64,000 nucleotides of DNA, taken from the NCBI GenBank assembly GCA_033439765.1, contig JAULSN010000013.1, positions 310,001 to 374,000 of the forward strand, given 5' to 3'. Positions 54,324 to 64,000 of the stretch are shown here, one piece after another; the first letter of the stretch is position 1; each line of letters begins with the position of its first letter. The position numbers and the translations under genes are program-made. Origin of the DNA: Lasiosphaeria ovina (lineage: Eukaryota; Ascomycota; Sordariomycetes; Sordariales; Lasiosphaeriaceae). The notes under the pieces are model-generated. The model was given only the letters and a program-made list of their open reading frames with translations. It was not told where the DNA came from and ran no database searches.

Positions 54324-54619
54324 TTAGATAACCTGGCTGTTATCTCCAGCGACATGCGCAGCAGGTAGGATTTGTATGTTGGATCTTCCCTCGAGTACCT
54401 TGGCCTAGGTGCCAGGTACTCCAGAGTCGGGACACCACGAAGCCCATTCGCCCGTTATAGTCTCGATGGGCCAGTCTTCACTTGTTTGCGACCAACACGC
54501 ATTCCGGGAGTGTAGTGTCAGGCTATTATTGCACCCTAGAGTTGCCCTTACCAACCCCCACTCACCCCTGCTACCCCTCGACATTAACTCATCCTACAGC
54601 CTGACCTTGCTCTACCTGG

Positions 54620-56521
54620 CTACCATACACCATCGGAATCGTCACCACTTCCCTCGGAATCCGTTTGTTGCGGAACCGGATCCTGCCGACTCACAACATG
54701 CCCATCTAGCTCCTCTCCTTCCTGATCCTCAACTGTATCCTCGTCTTCGAGTTCTTCATAGTCAGAGTTCTCCCATTCAGACTCGCCAGATTCCCAACAG
54801 ATTTCCTCGCCGATCACCTCATCCCATGGAACTTCATATGTGTCAAGGTTGTCTATGTGAAGAACTATTTCATCTGAGTCGAGATCATCCGAGTAGGCAT
54901 CATTCGAGTCGGCATCATCATCTGAGTCGGCATCATCATCCGAGTCGGCATCATCCGAGTTGGTATCAGCTGATGGCTCCAGTCGGTTGGGAGTGGAGTC
55001 TGCATCTGCATCCGTCGACTTTTGTAAGCCGTATAGATACTCTGTCAAGGCAAACCTGACAGTTTCCAATTTTTTTGACATCCGCAATCGTTCATCCTCT
55101 ACGTGTCGATAATATCGGCGCCCTGACCCTCCACGGTTGTAAGTGAAAATACTCTTGGTCTCGTAATTTCTGCCGCTATTTTTGCATGCTCGCTCGACTT
55201 CACCATGTAGCGGGTCAACATCGGCCTCATATAGGCCAGTCCCCCGATACGTGCTTCCAAGAGCAACGTGACTGAGGAGCGGGAAGCTCGTGCTGCTCAG
55301 GACGTCTCGCAGCTGCTGGGAAAGCGTAGGGTTTATGGTCAAGTCTTCTCCGCCGTACAGGATCAATGACTTGAGGCTCGAAGGTAGCGTGTCTTTCAGT
55401 TGGAATGGGGCGTAACTACCACCACAACAGCCACCAAGAAGGACTTCTGGTTGTATGCTGAGGCGCTGAAGACGAGTGAAATTCCGCATGGGCCCAAAAT
55501 GTGAAGGGTTGGCGCCATACTGTGATGTGCGTGATGATAAATCTGTTCCGCAGGCTCGAAAGACATCTAGAGATTCGAGAGAATGTGCCTGTTGTTGAAT
55601 AGCGTTCCACAAGTCGGCATTGGAAATCCGGGGGCCATTTTCATCTTTGAGGAGGTCGTAATCATCCCAATATATGCACAGGTTGATCAGCATATTCGGT
55701 ACAGCAAGCAGTGCCGATGTGTCCGGGCCCGAGAGCTGGGAGCTGAGGCTGTACACTAGAGTCAAATCCGTGATAGAAGACGATCTCGGAGCGATTTTTT
55801 GGATTTGGAACAACCGCGCAGCATTTCCGTCGTAGAAATCAAAGACCGATAACCTTTGGATACTTGGTATACGGAAAAAGTGCATCGGAGAGCCGTAGAT
55901 CGAAAGAAAGTATTCGTGTCTGTCGTAGTAAGATTCATGTTGCCAGTAATTCCAAGCACTGCAAACATGGAGCTCGCGGAGATTTTTCAGTGGGCGGTCC
56001 ATGTGTTGCCCATTGCTGGCTGCTTTTCGAAACACGTCGTTGATGAAAAGGTCCGATTCGGGAATATGAGCATATAGTGTGGTCAAATTTGGTAGACTCG
56101 CCAATAACAAAGCCATGAATGGCCTTGGGTCCGCCTTTCGAACGGCAACCAGGATGTGGGTTTCAATTCGCTGAAGTCCCGTCGCACCAATGGCGTTCTG
56201 GATTAAATCGATGTCATGGTCCAGAAGGATGAGAAGACCGCATTCCTGATTAAGCCCAAGGGTCCAATTTCGAATGTTGACTTCAAATATCGCATTGGCA
56301 ATCTGTTTGCTGGAAAGAACGGAGCGAACAAATTTCCACAACGATGAAATTGATTGATGTTTGCCGTCGTAAGACCATCTTGAATAGATTCGGCTCGTGA
56401 GAATGTCTTGCCATCGACGAGAGACGAGACAAAGATTGCAGAGAGTCTTCACGTCATTCCTTCTGGCGGTAGAATTGATGATCTTGTCGAATAATTCGGC
56501 AGGGAGGTGAGAAGGGTCCAT
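54620..56521 (-). CDS. F-box protein with leucine-rich middle and acidic tail, 633 aa
   Basis: Intact single-exon gene. Residues about 5-46 (LPAELFDKIINSTARRNDVK, TLCNLCLVSRRWQDIL) are an F-box, the Skp1-binding motif of SCF ubiquitin ligases. Residues about 90-420 have spaced Leu-rich strands (LKNLRELHVCSAW, SIQRLSVFDFYD, LKSLILYGGEDL) like the irregular LRRs of fungal F-box proteins and would select substrate. The tail has a tandem Asp/Ser repeat (DADSDDDADSDDDADS) and a long acidic end. The target is unknown. The frame has no RIP damage, unlike several neighbours. The long plus-strand frame at 54409-55059 is its shadow. Confidence 0.85.
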   Translation of the reverse strand: MDPSHLPAELFDKIINSTARRNDVKTLCNLCLVSRRWQDILTSRIYSRWSYDGKHQSISSLWKFVRSVLSSKQIANAIFEVNIRNWTLGLNQECGLLILLDHDIDLIQNAIGATGLQRIETHILVAVRKADPRPFMALLLASLPNLTTLYAHIPESDLFINDVFRKAASNGQHMDRPLKNLRELHVCSAWNYWQHESYYDRHEYFLSIYGSPMHFFRIPSIQRLSVFDFYDGNAARLFQIQKIAPRSSSITDLTLVYSLSSQLSGPDTSALLAVPNMLINLCIYWDDYDLLKDENGPRISNADLWNAIQQQAHSLESLDVFRACGTDLSSRTSQYGANPSHFGPMRNFTRLQRLSIQPEVLLGGCCGGSYAPFQLKDTLPSSLKSLILYGGEDLTINPTLSQQLRDVLSSTSFPLLSHVALGSTYRGTGLYEADVDPLHGEVERACKNSGRNYETKSIFTYNRGGSGRRYYRHVEDERLRMSKKLETVRFALTEYLYGLQKSTDADADSTPNRLEPSADTNSDDADSDDDADSDDDADSNDAYSDDLDSDEIVLHIDNLDTYEVPWDEVIGEEICWESGESEWENSDYEELEDEDTVEDQEGEELDGHVVSRQDPVPQQTDSEGSGDDSDGVW

Positions 56522-57529
56522 TGTGCCTCAGTCAAGCGAGGGACAACCAAATCCACTAAACCGCTTTATACAGAGTCGAACAATATTGACTTGATGCGAT
56601 GAAGAGATGGCAACTTTGTAAGAATAAGGACCTGCAGCAAGCCGAGCGGAAGTGACGCAGTTTGGTTGAGATACCGACAAGAAAAAGGCACAAGAGGAAG
56701 GAATGCGGGGTCGCTAGGCAGCAAGCTCACAATCTGCATTTGGGTCCATTGGCGCCTGCAACAGTTCTGGGCGCCAACGCCCACCAATCGGGGGTTTATC
56801 GGTATGCCGTCGTCCTCAGGTCCAACCAACCCCCTTGGCGTGACGCATCGCTGCGCTTGAAGCCCACAGCGGCACCAAACCCGGGCCAGAAAATGGCGAG
56901 ACTGCTTGGGAGCTACACACATACTTTGATCTCTGAGCCGAAGGATATCGGAACGTGAGAGCAACTCGTAATTATCATGCGAGTCTGCTTGGGGAAAAAA
57001 ACGAGAGCATGTCGAAAAGACGGACGGCAGAGCGGCGTTGCTGGATGGTGCGCACCGAGATGCTGGGGCCAGCCCAGATGGAAAATCCTCAAAGAAAATT
57101 TAACAAGTCGCCAAGCAATGGCATTGTTTGTCATGTTGACGAGATCTCTATCAGAATATTGCGGCATTGCTTAGGTCTAGTAAAGATCTTTGCATTGGCG
57201 GCAAGAGTCCACCGTGCGAACCGACGGTACAACGGCTATCTTGTATGACGTGGCTTAATTACTCCCCTGGATGTTTCAGTTTGGGATGGATCATGGAAGA
57301 CGCTTTAGCTTGGATGCCGAGATATTGCTCGACGTTACGGATACCTGACAAGCACGCAACTGTGAACAAGTCTTGGGTATGCCTTTGCTTGATCCCTTAT
57401 TGAACAACACTAGAATGATTCCCTCTCTCTGAACAGCATCCAACATCAAAATGATCAATTATCCTATTATCTTGGCTAGATTTTCTACTTTCATCAGACA
57501 ATTCGACTCTCGCTTCAATCTGGCTTAGT
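56522..57529. other. Intergenic region between F-box and NLR-like genes
   Basis: Both flanking genes are on the minus strand, so this holds the F-box promoter and the NLR 3' end. Frames at 56566-57403 overlap in several phases on both strands and lack domains. Confidence 0.5.
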
Positions 57530-60500
57530 CTAGTAGACCCTGTAGGTAAACGGCAGGCCCAGCTCGCTACCCTCCCAGGAGAGGCTGGCGTGCACTCTCT
57601 CGTCCAGCTGCACTGGCGGCCGTCGGCGTTTCTCCCTAGACCTAGGCGAAAACAACCACGAGTGGGCAATATCGTCGGACTGGCCATCATCGGACGGATC
57701 TGATTCTAGCGGCGGTTGCGTGTTGTGGCGCTCGCCATTCAAATTCCAGTCGCGCTGCTCGCAGAGACTCAAGAACCTCGAGGCCGTGCACGAGTATCTC
57801 CGAAACACCAGCCCGTCTGTCGCAAAGAATGATCTCTCGCTCCCACTTTCACTCTGCGATGTTTCGCTGCCGTCGTCATCATCGCCTGATTCCTCGTCGC
57901 CCTCAGTCTGCTTGGTGTACCTCAACACCGCCGCCTCGTCACCGTCAGAGGTCGCCCCCCAATTATCTATCCTCCCCCTAACTGATCCTGCGCGGAGCTG
58001 GAGCTGGCCATCGATGACGCCGTGCTGGAGCTCTCTTTTATGCTCGGCGCCTCTCCCATCTGCCTCAGCCGCTCTCGGACTCGCCTCATACACACTCAAC
58101 ACAAGACCGTTCCCATCGCCGATCGCAAGCCAGTCCCCCAGCGCGCGCACAGCTTTTAAGCCCGCTGGCCCCGAGAGCGCATCCGCCTCCGCCCGCGAGT
58201 ACCGGTGGCCCTCCTGCTGCTCGACCGCGAACACCTCGATGAGCCGCCACACGCAGTTCGCCACGGCCAGCACCCACACCGGCAGGCGTCCTCGCCGATG
58301 CGTGCGGTCGCGCATGCTCACGCATGCGTGCGCCGCCGACGCCCCGCGCCCCAGCAGCTCGCGTACCAGCTGTGCATCGCCCCCCGTTATCGCCGATAGC
58401 AGCAGGCTCAAGTCTGCTCCCTCTCCATTTACGCCTCCATCTCCATCTCCATTTCCATCCCCAGAGGACGAGGTGAGAAGCAACTGCGGCTGCCGGGCGA
58501 CCAGGTGCAGCACGTAGCGTGTCTGAGCATACGCGGCAGCAAAGTGCGGCCACGACGCGCGCGCCAGCGAGTCATGCACGCTGGCGCCGTCGGTGTTCCC
58601 GTGCGTGGCGCACAGGGACGGCACGCTATACCCAAGGCGCGCTCTCGACAGTGGCACAGACGCGTCCAAATCCACATGCACATCGTCATGCATAACAACA
58701 GCGCGGAATCCCTCGGCCACGGGCACGGCGAGGTCGTGCGCGAGACAGTGCAGCGTCTCGACGAGGAACTGGTGCGGCAGGTCCGAGGGGAGTATGAGGT
58801 GCGGGCGCGGGCGGATGCCGCTCGTGTACTCGGCCAGCCGCAGGCGTGCAAACGCGTCGTCGACGTCGAGGTGCGCGTGGTGTCGTGTGCGTAATGTGGC
58901 GAGCTGGGCGGGCGCCGCCAGGTAGTCCATGGCAGTGCGGTGGAAGAATTGGATGCCGTGCGCGAAGAAGGCGCCGGCGGCGGGACCGTCGCTGCTGTGG
59001 ACTGGGCAGACTTCTAGCAGGCCTTTGGTGAGGCTGTGCAGCTGGCGGCGGACGTAGTCGAGGGCGTCGGTGAGGGCGGCGGTGGTGGAGAGCGAGGGCA
59101 GTGCGGTGGACATGGGGAAGCCGGGGTCGGCATCGAGGTCGTCGAGCCAGGAATAGGCGACGGCATTGAGCGGCGACGGGAACGGGTTGGTGACGGCAAG
59201 TAGCAGCATCAAGTCAGAGCGGCGGCGGTCGGATCCGAGAACGGTGGCCAGCAAGCGCTGGTACAGGTCGTCGAGGCCCTCGGGCACGCCGTCGAGGCGG
59301 CGCATCAGCACGTCGAGCTTGTCGCGTCGCCCCAGCGAGTCTAGCAGCAGCCGAACCGTCAGCCACGCCCACAGGAACACGCCCTCGGCTTTGTCGACGA
59401 TGCGGCGCGCCAGGCCCTCGCACGCGTCGGCGGATATGGTGGCCGCGTTGGCGTCCTTGGCGAACATCTCAAGACTGAAGCGGTAGATATCGTCGCGGGT
59501 TAGCGTGTGTAGGTAGATGACCGTGTTAGGCGCACCGGCAAAGGTGACGAGGAATTCGGTGTGCGGCCGCGCGCTGATGGCCATCTTGATGTCGGCCTGG
59601 CGCGTCCAGGCCTGCAGGTGGCGCGCCAGCTCCCAATGGGCGGCACTGTCGCCGTGGTACTCGTCGAGCCCGTCGATAAACAGGCAGAAGCGGTGCGTCG
59701 GGTTGGAGGCCTTGGCCGCGAGCAGCTCAAAGGCGCGCTTGACGGCGCTCGCCGCCATGTGGTCGCCAGGCTGGGTCGTGCCGTGGTGCGCCATGGCGTC
59801 CCACTGCTGCGGGAACACTTCGGCGATCAAGTCCGGGCACTGGCACAGCACCTCGAACAGAATGGACCGGTACAGCCCGTCGAGCGACATCTGCAGCTCG
59901 TCCTGCGCCGACCGCCAGAAGTAGAAGTGCGCCGTGACGAGCTTCTTGCGGCCCGCCCACTCCATGAGCGCCAGCTTGGTGCGCGCGTCCTTGTACAGGA
60001 ACTTCATCAACGTCGACTTGCCCGACCCGGCCTTGCCCGAGATGTGGAAGATGTGGCTGCCGTGGTGGAGCCAGGACATGAAGACCGACTCTTTGCGCAG
60101 TGGTCGCCGTGGGTGTATGGGGGAGCCGTCAAAGTCGGGATCATGCTCGGATTCAGGTGATGGTGCTCGTTCAGTCATGTCCACGGTCTCGACGTGCTCA
60201 GCCTCTACCGGCTTCTGTTGGGGGTCTTCCTCGGCAGTTCCAGAAATAGGGTTCGATGCCACCGCTGACTCGGGCGGAGCTTTTGCTGAAGACTTCTCGG
60301 ATGCATCTCCCTGGGAACCGTCGTCATCGCTCGACACGTAGCCAGTGGACTCAAAAGATGAGTCGAGCACTCCATGGCCATACTCAACTGTGATAGCCTC
60401 CAGGTCGAAATTTGAACCCGGTGGTATCGTTGGCGGTTCCTCGGGAGTGTTAGAGCCGCCGTCATCTGAGCAGCAGCCGTCATCGCCCTCGACGCTCTCC

Positions 60501-61429
60501 TCAAGCATCCACTCAAACGTGCCACTGTGGGCGTGGTGGATGGTGTCCTCGCGAGAGTATCTGGACTTGAAGTCGAGTTGCTTCAGGATTTCGTGCTGGA
60601 TGTTGATGCCCTTTGTCAACGAGATGAGCTCTACTATGAGTCCGTGGACGCTACGAAGAGTGTCTTTCCCGGGGTTTGCTGGGGTTTGTTGGATCTTTTG
60701 GGGCTCTTGGATCTTTTGGGGTTCTTGGATCTTTTGGGGTTCTTGGATCTTCGGTGGTTCTTCCGCATCGTACAACGTCTCAGAGTCTGAATCATAGTCG
60801 TCTTCCTTCTTCTGGATGCTTGCTACCGCCTCCAGGATATCGCTGCGGAGCGTGTCGAGCTGCGATCCAGTGACGGTGTTGAGATCGCTGGCTTCCTTTC
60901 GGATCTGGTCAAGCTGGACCTTGATGGACGACTGCTGGTCACTTTACCAGTGAGTCAGCCAACGACACCGAACAAGAAGCTGGCGACAGTCTGGGTAACA
61001 ATACTTCAGCATCAGGCTCAGACGCAGCATGATCTCGCTGCGATACTCGCGGAGCCTGTCGAGGATGGACTCGACATCGGCGGCCTTGCGGATGCTGGCC
61101 CACTTGACGCGCAGGCTGCCCCAGACCGAGTTCTTCTTCTCGCTGCGCTTGAGTTTCTTGAGGAGGGCCATCAGCTCGGCCGACAGCTCGGAACATTCAG
61201 CCGCGAGCCGTCGCAGGGCCTTTTCGTGTTTGGAGTCGCCCGACGGGGTGCCGTCGAGGTCCTCGGACACGCTGCGCAGGTCGCTGATAACATCGTTGAT
61301 GTGCACATTTTCGACCGTCTGGCCTGTCGCCGACTGGTAGACCTCGTAGGTCCCCTTGGCCAGGCCCCACGAGAAGTCGACAAAGGCGAGAATGGTAGCG
61401 GCAAAGGAAACCGCAGTGAATGGGTCCAT
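57530..61429 (-). CDS. NACHT STAND (NLR-like) protein, two exons, about 1278 aa
   Basis: Exon 1 is 61005-61429 and exon 2 57530-60941. The 63-bp intron (GTATTG donor, GGCTGAC branch, GTAAAG acceptor) joins the frames so that LMLNDQQSSIKVQLDQI is read. Residues 1-190 are the alpha-helical N-terminal domain of fungal STAND proteins (MDPFTAVSFAATILAFVDFS start), HeLo-like in style. A KIQEPQ tandem follows near residue 205. The NACHT has Walker A GKAGSGKST at 444-452 and Walker B FCLFIDGLDE at 560-569, with AISARPHTEF after it. The remaining 680 residues lack obvious WD40 or TPR repeats; one weak ankyrin-like stretch (LVRELLGRGASAAHACVS) is visible. Such proteins work as non-self or damage sensors that trigger cell death through the N-terminal domain. 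It is the only intact gene of this type here. Confidence 0.9.
60688..60753 (-). repeat. 18-bp minisatellite in the NLR-like gene (KIQEPQ x4)
   Basis: Four near-identical 18-bp units (TTGGGGTTCTTGGATCTT on the plus strand) encode KIQEPQ between the N-terminal domain and the NACHT. Unit number could vary among strains. Confidence 0.85.
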
Positions 61430-62291
61430 TGCGGTACCGAGGCGGCCCGTGGGGGTGAGTAAGGTGTTATGGTGCAGCTTTTACTCCGCATCCACGACGG
61501 AATTTGGGATGGGCTGACGCGAGCGGGGTCGGCCGCATCCAAAACGGACAGAGAAGCGGCGCAAAATAGCACAACGCGCTTGCCAAATGCAGCCCCCAGC
61601 AATTAATTGGTTGTCCACTTAGAGGCCATCGCAGGAAAGGGAAAGGCGGCAATTTTTATGCACGCTCCTGCCCGCCAGGGAGAGCGTCATCAACCTTAAC
61701 GTGTTTCACCCCCATGACCCCTTCCACCTACTTTGCCCGAATCTCCCTCGACGGAGTGGGGCTTTGCGAAGCTTGCACGTGTAATTCAACATTATATCCC
61801 TCTAATTAAATGGACCCAATTAGACCTAGTACATTTGTCGAACTGAAGAAAAGGCGCCAGGAGTTAGGTAATACGGCGATGTGGAATGATTTCTATTTGA
61901 AGCCTCGAGAATGGTAAAGAAAATTCTATAACTGGCGCGCGTGACCAGGCGACGATAGATTATATATTCCTTAGCTAGTACGACGTTCATTCTGGCTCGA
62001 TCGAGTCCTTCTTTGCCTTGTCGCGAGGCTGACCATCCCTCATCATACTTGCGCACCCATATCTTATCTTTCTGTAGATACCTACCAAGGTATTAGGTAA
62101 GATACAGCTGTGATTGCTGAACTTATTGAACACGATCCGGCATCACTCATCAATATCATCTCCGTCCTCTTCCCTGATTCTTCTCAACCCTGAAAACAAA
62201 CCAGCAGACGTCGATCGTTTCCGAGTTGCGCTGGGTCTGGCTGATCCACGGCGCCCGGGCTTTATAGTTGCTCGAACTGCTTGGCCAAAGA
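61430..62291. other. Intergenic region upstream of the NLR-like gene
   Basis: Holds the promoter of the NLR-like gene and the 3' flank of the HeLo-GTPase gene. No supported ORF; frames at 61467-62056 are short and unrecognised. Confidence 0.5.
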
Positions 62292-64000
62292 TCAGCTTGA
62301 ATCCAGTACTGAAACGAGGAGCAGGTAAGGTAGGTAGGGAAGCCGCACAATTTCAAACACATTGTCCACGCCCTCTCCGGTGTGCACATTGCACAATATA
62401 TGCCCCGCAATCCTGCCGCCACCTCGCTCCGCTGTGGCGCGTATCCCACGGTCTTGTTCTCTTCTTATATTGGTACTGGCCTCCATCTGGGCGTCGTCGC
62501 TTGGGTATATAACGCCGACTACAGTGATGGGCGCCTCGGGACAGTTGGTCGCAACATCGTCTAACAACCTCTCCACACTCTGTGCGGAAATTTCCGTGGA
62601 CTGGCCCGACGAGTAGCAGATAAGAACAACGTCGGTCCAGTCATACGATACTTTCCGGAGCTGAGGATAGTCTTGTTGTCCTGACAGGTCCCACAGGGTC
62701 AACTCGGCGGCTTGGCCATCGCATCTAGTTACGCACAGGAATCATACAGGCGACATATTTCAACTTGGGTAACTTAGATGAAATAGACACTCACCGGCAA
62801 TCCGTCACCTAGTTCTTAAAGTCTGACGGAGTGTATAGGGTTGAGAAGTACCCGAGAGTGAACACGGTCAAGAGGTCCGTCACATGCGTACCGCTGTCCC
62901 CAACGGCGACACATCTTGGTTGGAGAGAACCATCAGAGACTTTCCGTTGATGTGATTGCAATCTCCACACAACTTACTTTAGCCTATTCTTCAGAGTACG
63001 GGGACTGGATACCACCAAAGTGGATATTCCGGTCTGGGTTCTGGTTGAGGGTACCGCAGTAGCGTCAGAACTCGAATACGAGTCCACACTTCGCTCAACT
63101 AAAGTTTGAGCGGTGGAATTCTGGTCGCTGTGTTGGGGTTAGTCAACGTTTGTTTTCCATGTGCAGGGGAATGGGTTATGGGGTCACCATCGGCGTGGAC
63201 GCGCAGGCTAGGCTGAGACGTAATAACTCACCCATATTGGAAATCCATGACAACTTCATCAATCGACAGCGATAGACTGGACCTCGCGGTGACAGAAGAA
63301 GCCGAGGAATTGCTATTTGTTGCTGTCCGGGCACTGACGGTCCTGATTGACCCCTCGCGGATCCGTTCCAGGCGAATACTCGCCGTGTCGGAGACGACAT
63401 CCGAGTCATCTTCGGATGCCATGACCATCTCCTCCAGGACTTCGACATCATCAACTTCCTCAATCTCGTACTCGACGATGATCCTCTGTCGTCTGGGAAC
63501 ATCGGTGGCGCGGGTCATGGTCTCGAGGTCGTCGTTAAAGTCCTTCAGGTGCTGTATCAACTCTGCGAATTTCTCCCGGTCCGCAATCTCCCACTGCGCC
63601 TTGTTTAGCAACGTGAACCGCTGGCTCTGCTTCATGCTGCCGAAGAAGGACCCCAATGGCTATTTTGTCGGCGAGGTCAGGCCCAGCGCCCGGTCCGCCC
63701 GGTCCGCCGAAGCTCTAGTGTACAGAGACGTTGCCATTGCCGTACTTTTACTTGCCGGTAGCAGTCCCGATGAAGTGTCAGAAGACTGCCGCAGGCCGTA
63801 GCGTCTGTTCAAATTCCTTTCGTCCTCGAAGAGACTCTTGATGCACTTCAGAGTCGCGAAGACGCGGACGCCGAGCTGGGGCTCGTCCAGCCGCGGATCG
63901 CACTCCTCGGGCCCGAAGAGGACGCGCGCTCGGCCCCAGGCCGTAAATCGCAGCTCCTGGTTCTCGAACTTGGTTATCAGGATGACTGTGTCCTTTTGCA
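62292..64000 (-). pseudogene. HeLo domain fused to a degenerate Rho-type GTPase (5' end beyond window)
   Basis: Proposed exons on the minus strand: 63724->64000, 63232-63636, 62978-63127, 62795-62914 and 62292-62724. The last three introns (63128-63231, 62915-62977, 62725-62794) have GTGAGT or GTAAGT donors and AG acceptors and all keep phase. The first exons give a HeLo-type domain (ITKFENQELRFTAWGRARVL; REKFAELIQHLKDFNDDLE). After a Ser/Thr-rich linker the frame reads CVAVGDSGTHVTDLLTVFTL, where Rho proteins have GDGAVGKT, so the P-loop Lys is lost. VTDCRCDGQAAELTLWDLSG, QQDYPQLRKVSYDW and CNVHTGEGVDNVFEIV then follow the Rho G3 to G5 layout. A TAG at 62809-62811 replaces the Tyr of the NYVTD motif. 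A second TAG (63660) is removed if the 87-bp intron 63637-63723 is used. There is no C-terminal CaaX prenylation box. Confidence 0.7.

Noticed and set aside
56566..57248. Possible small genes between the F-box and NLR-like genes
   Set aside because: Several phases on both strands are open at once with no recognisable features; treated as intergenic.
58086..59960. Many long plus- and minus-strand frames
   Set aside because: All overlap the NACHT coding frame and are GC-driven shadows.

Overview
The window reads as nuclear DNA of a filamentous ascomycete (Pezizomycotina). The evidence is HET, NACHT-STAND, HeLo and CHAT coding sequence, short introns with GT..AG ends and CTGAC/CTAAC-type branch sites, Ty3/Gypsy and Ty1/Copia retrotransposons, and very strong repeat-induced point mutation (RIP): CpA and TpG are almost erased from long stretches while CpG remains. 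It looks like an accessory, repeat-rich compartment rather than core genome.

Layout. (1) 1-2019: the tail of one gene and an intact 639-codon gene of unknown function. (2) 2108-35851: one retrotransposon nest. An outer Copia (Copia-1, minus strand, 173-bp LTRs, target duplication GAAAC) is split by Gypsy-A (minus, AGGG). Gypsy-A is split by Gypsy-B (minus, GGGTC), which is split by an intact Copia (Copia-2, plus, GTATC). Copia-1 also carries a solo LTR of an unrelated family (ATTTG), a solo LTR of the Copia-2 family (AAAGT) and Gypsy-C (plus, GGTAG). Removing the insertions leaves a normal Copia of about 6 kb with gag-PR-IN-RT-RH in order. The coding bodies of Copia-1 (downstream of gag) and Gypsy-A, -B and -C are RIP-saturated, but Copia-2 keeps a 1543-residue Gag-Pol. 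(3) 36280-37407: an intact NmrA-like NAD(P)-binding gene with one intron. (4) 37671-38640: small repeats, including a PIF/Harbinger-type MITE and a degenerate tandem array. (5) 39460-54030: a gene graveyard with a truncated HET gene abutting a DUF8021-like fragment, a CHAT-domain gene with one nonsense codon, a decayed ORF, an Ala-rich hypothetical gene, a caspase-like (C14) 3' part with one nonsense codon, a RIP-killed M43 metalloprotease and a frameshifted VOC/glyoxalase gene, with small hairpin-bearing repeats between them. (6) 54620-64000: an intact F-box gene, an intact two-exon NACHT STAND (NLR-like) gene, and a HeLo domain spliced in frame to a degenerate Rho-type GTPase that runs off the window edge.

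How it fits together. The recurring theme of the right half is fungal regulated cell death and allorecognition (HET, CHAT, caspase-like, NACHT-STAND, HeLo), mostly as broken copies around one intact NLR-like gene. Identical LTRs on the oldest element beside RIP-saturated internal DNA suggest a fast burst of nested insertion with intense RIP. The un-mutated Copia-2, and a long un-mutated LTR of the same family, suggest a last invasion that RIP has barely touched.
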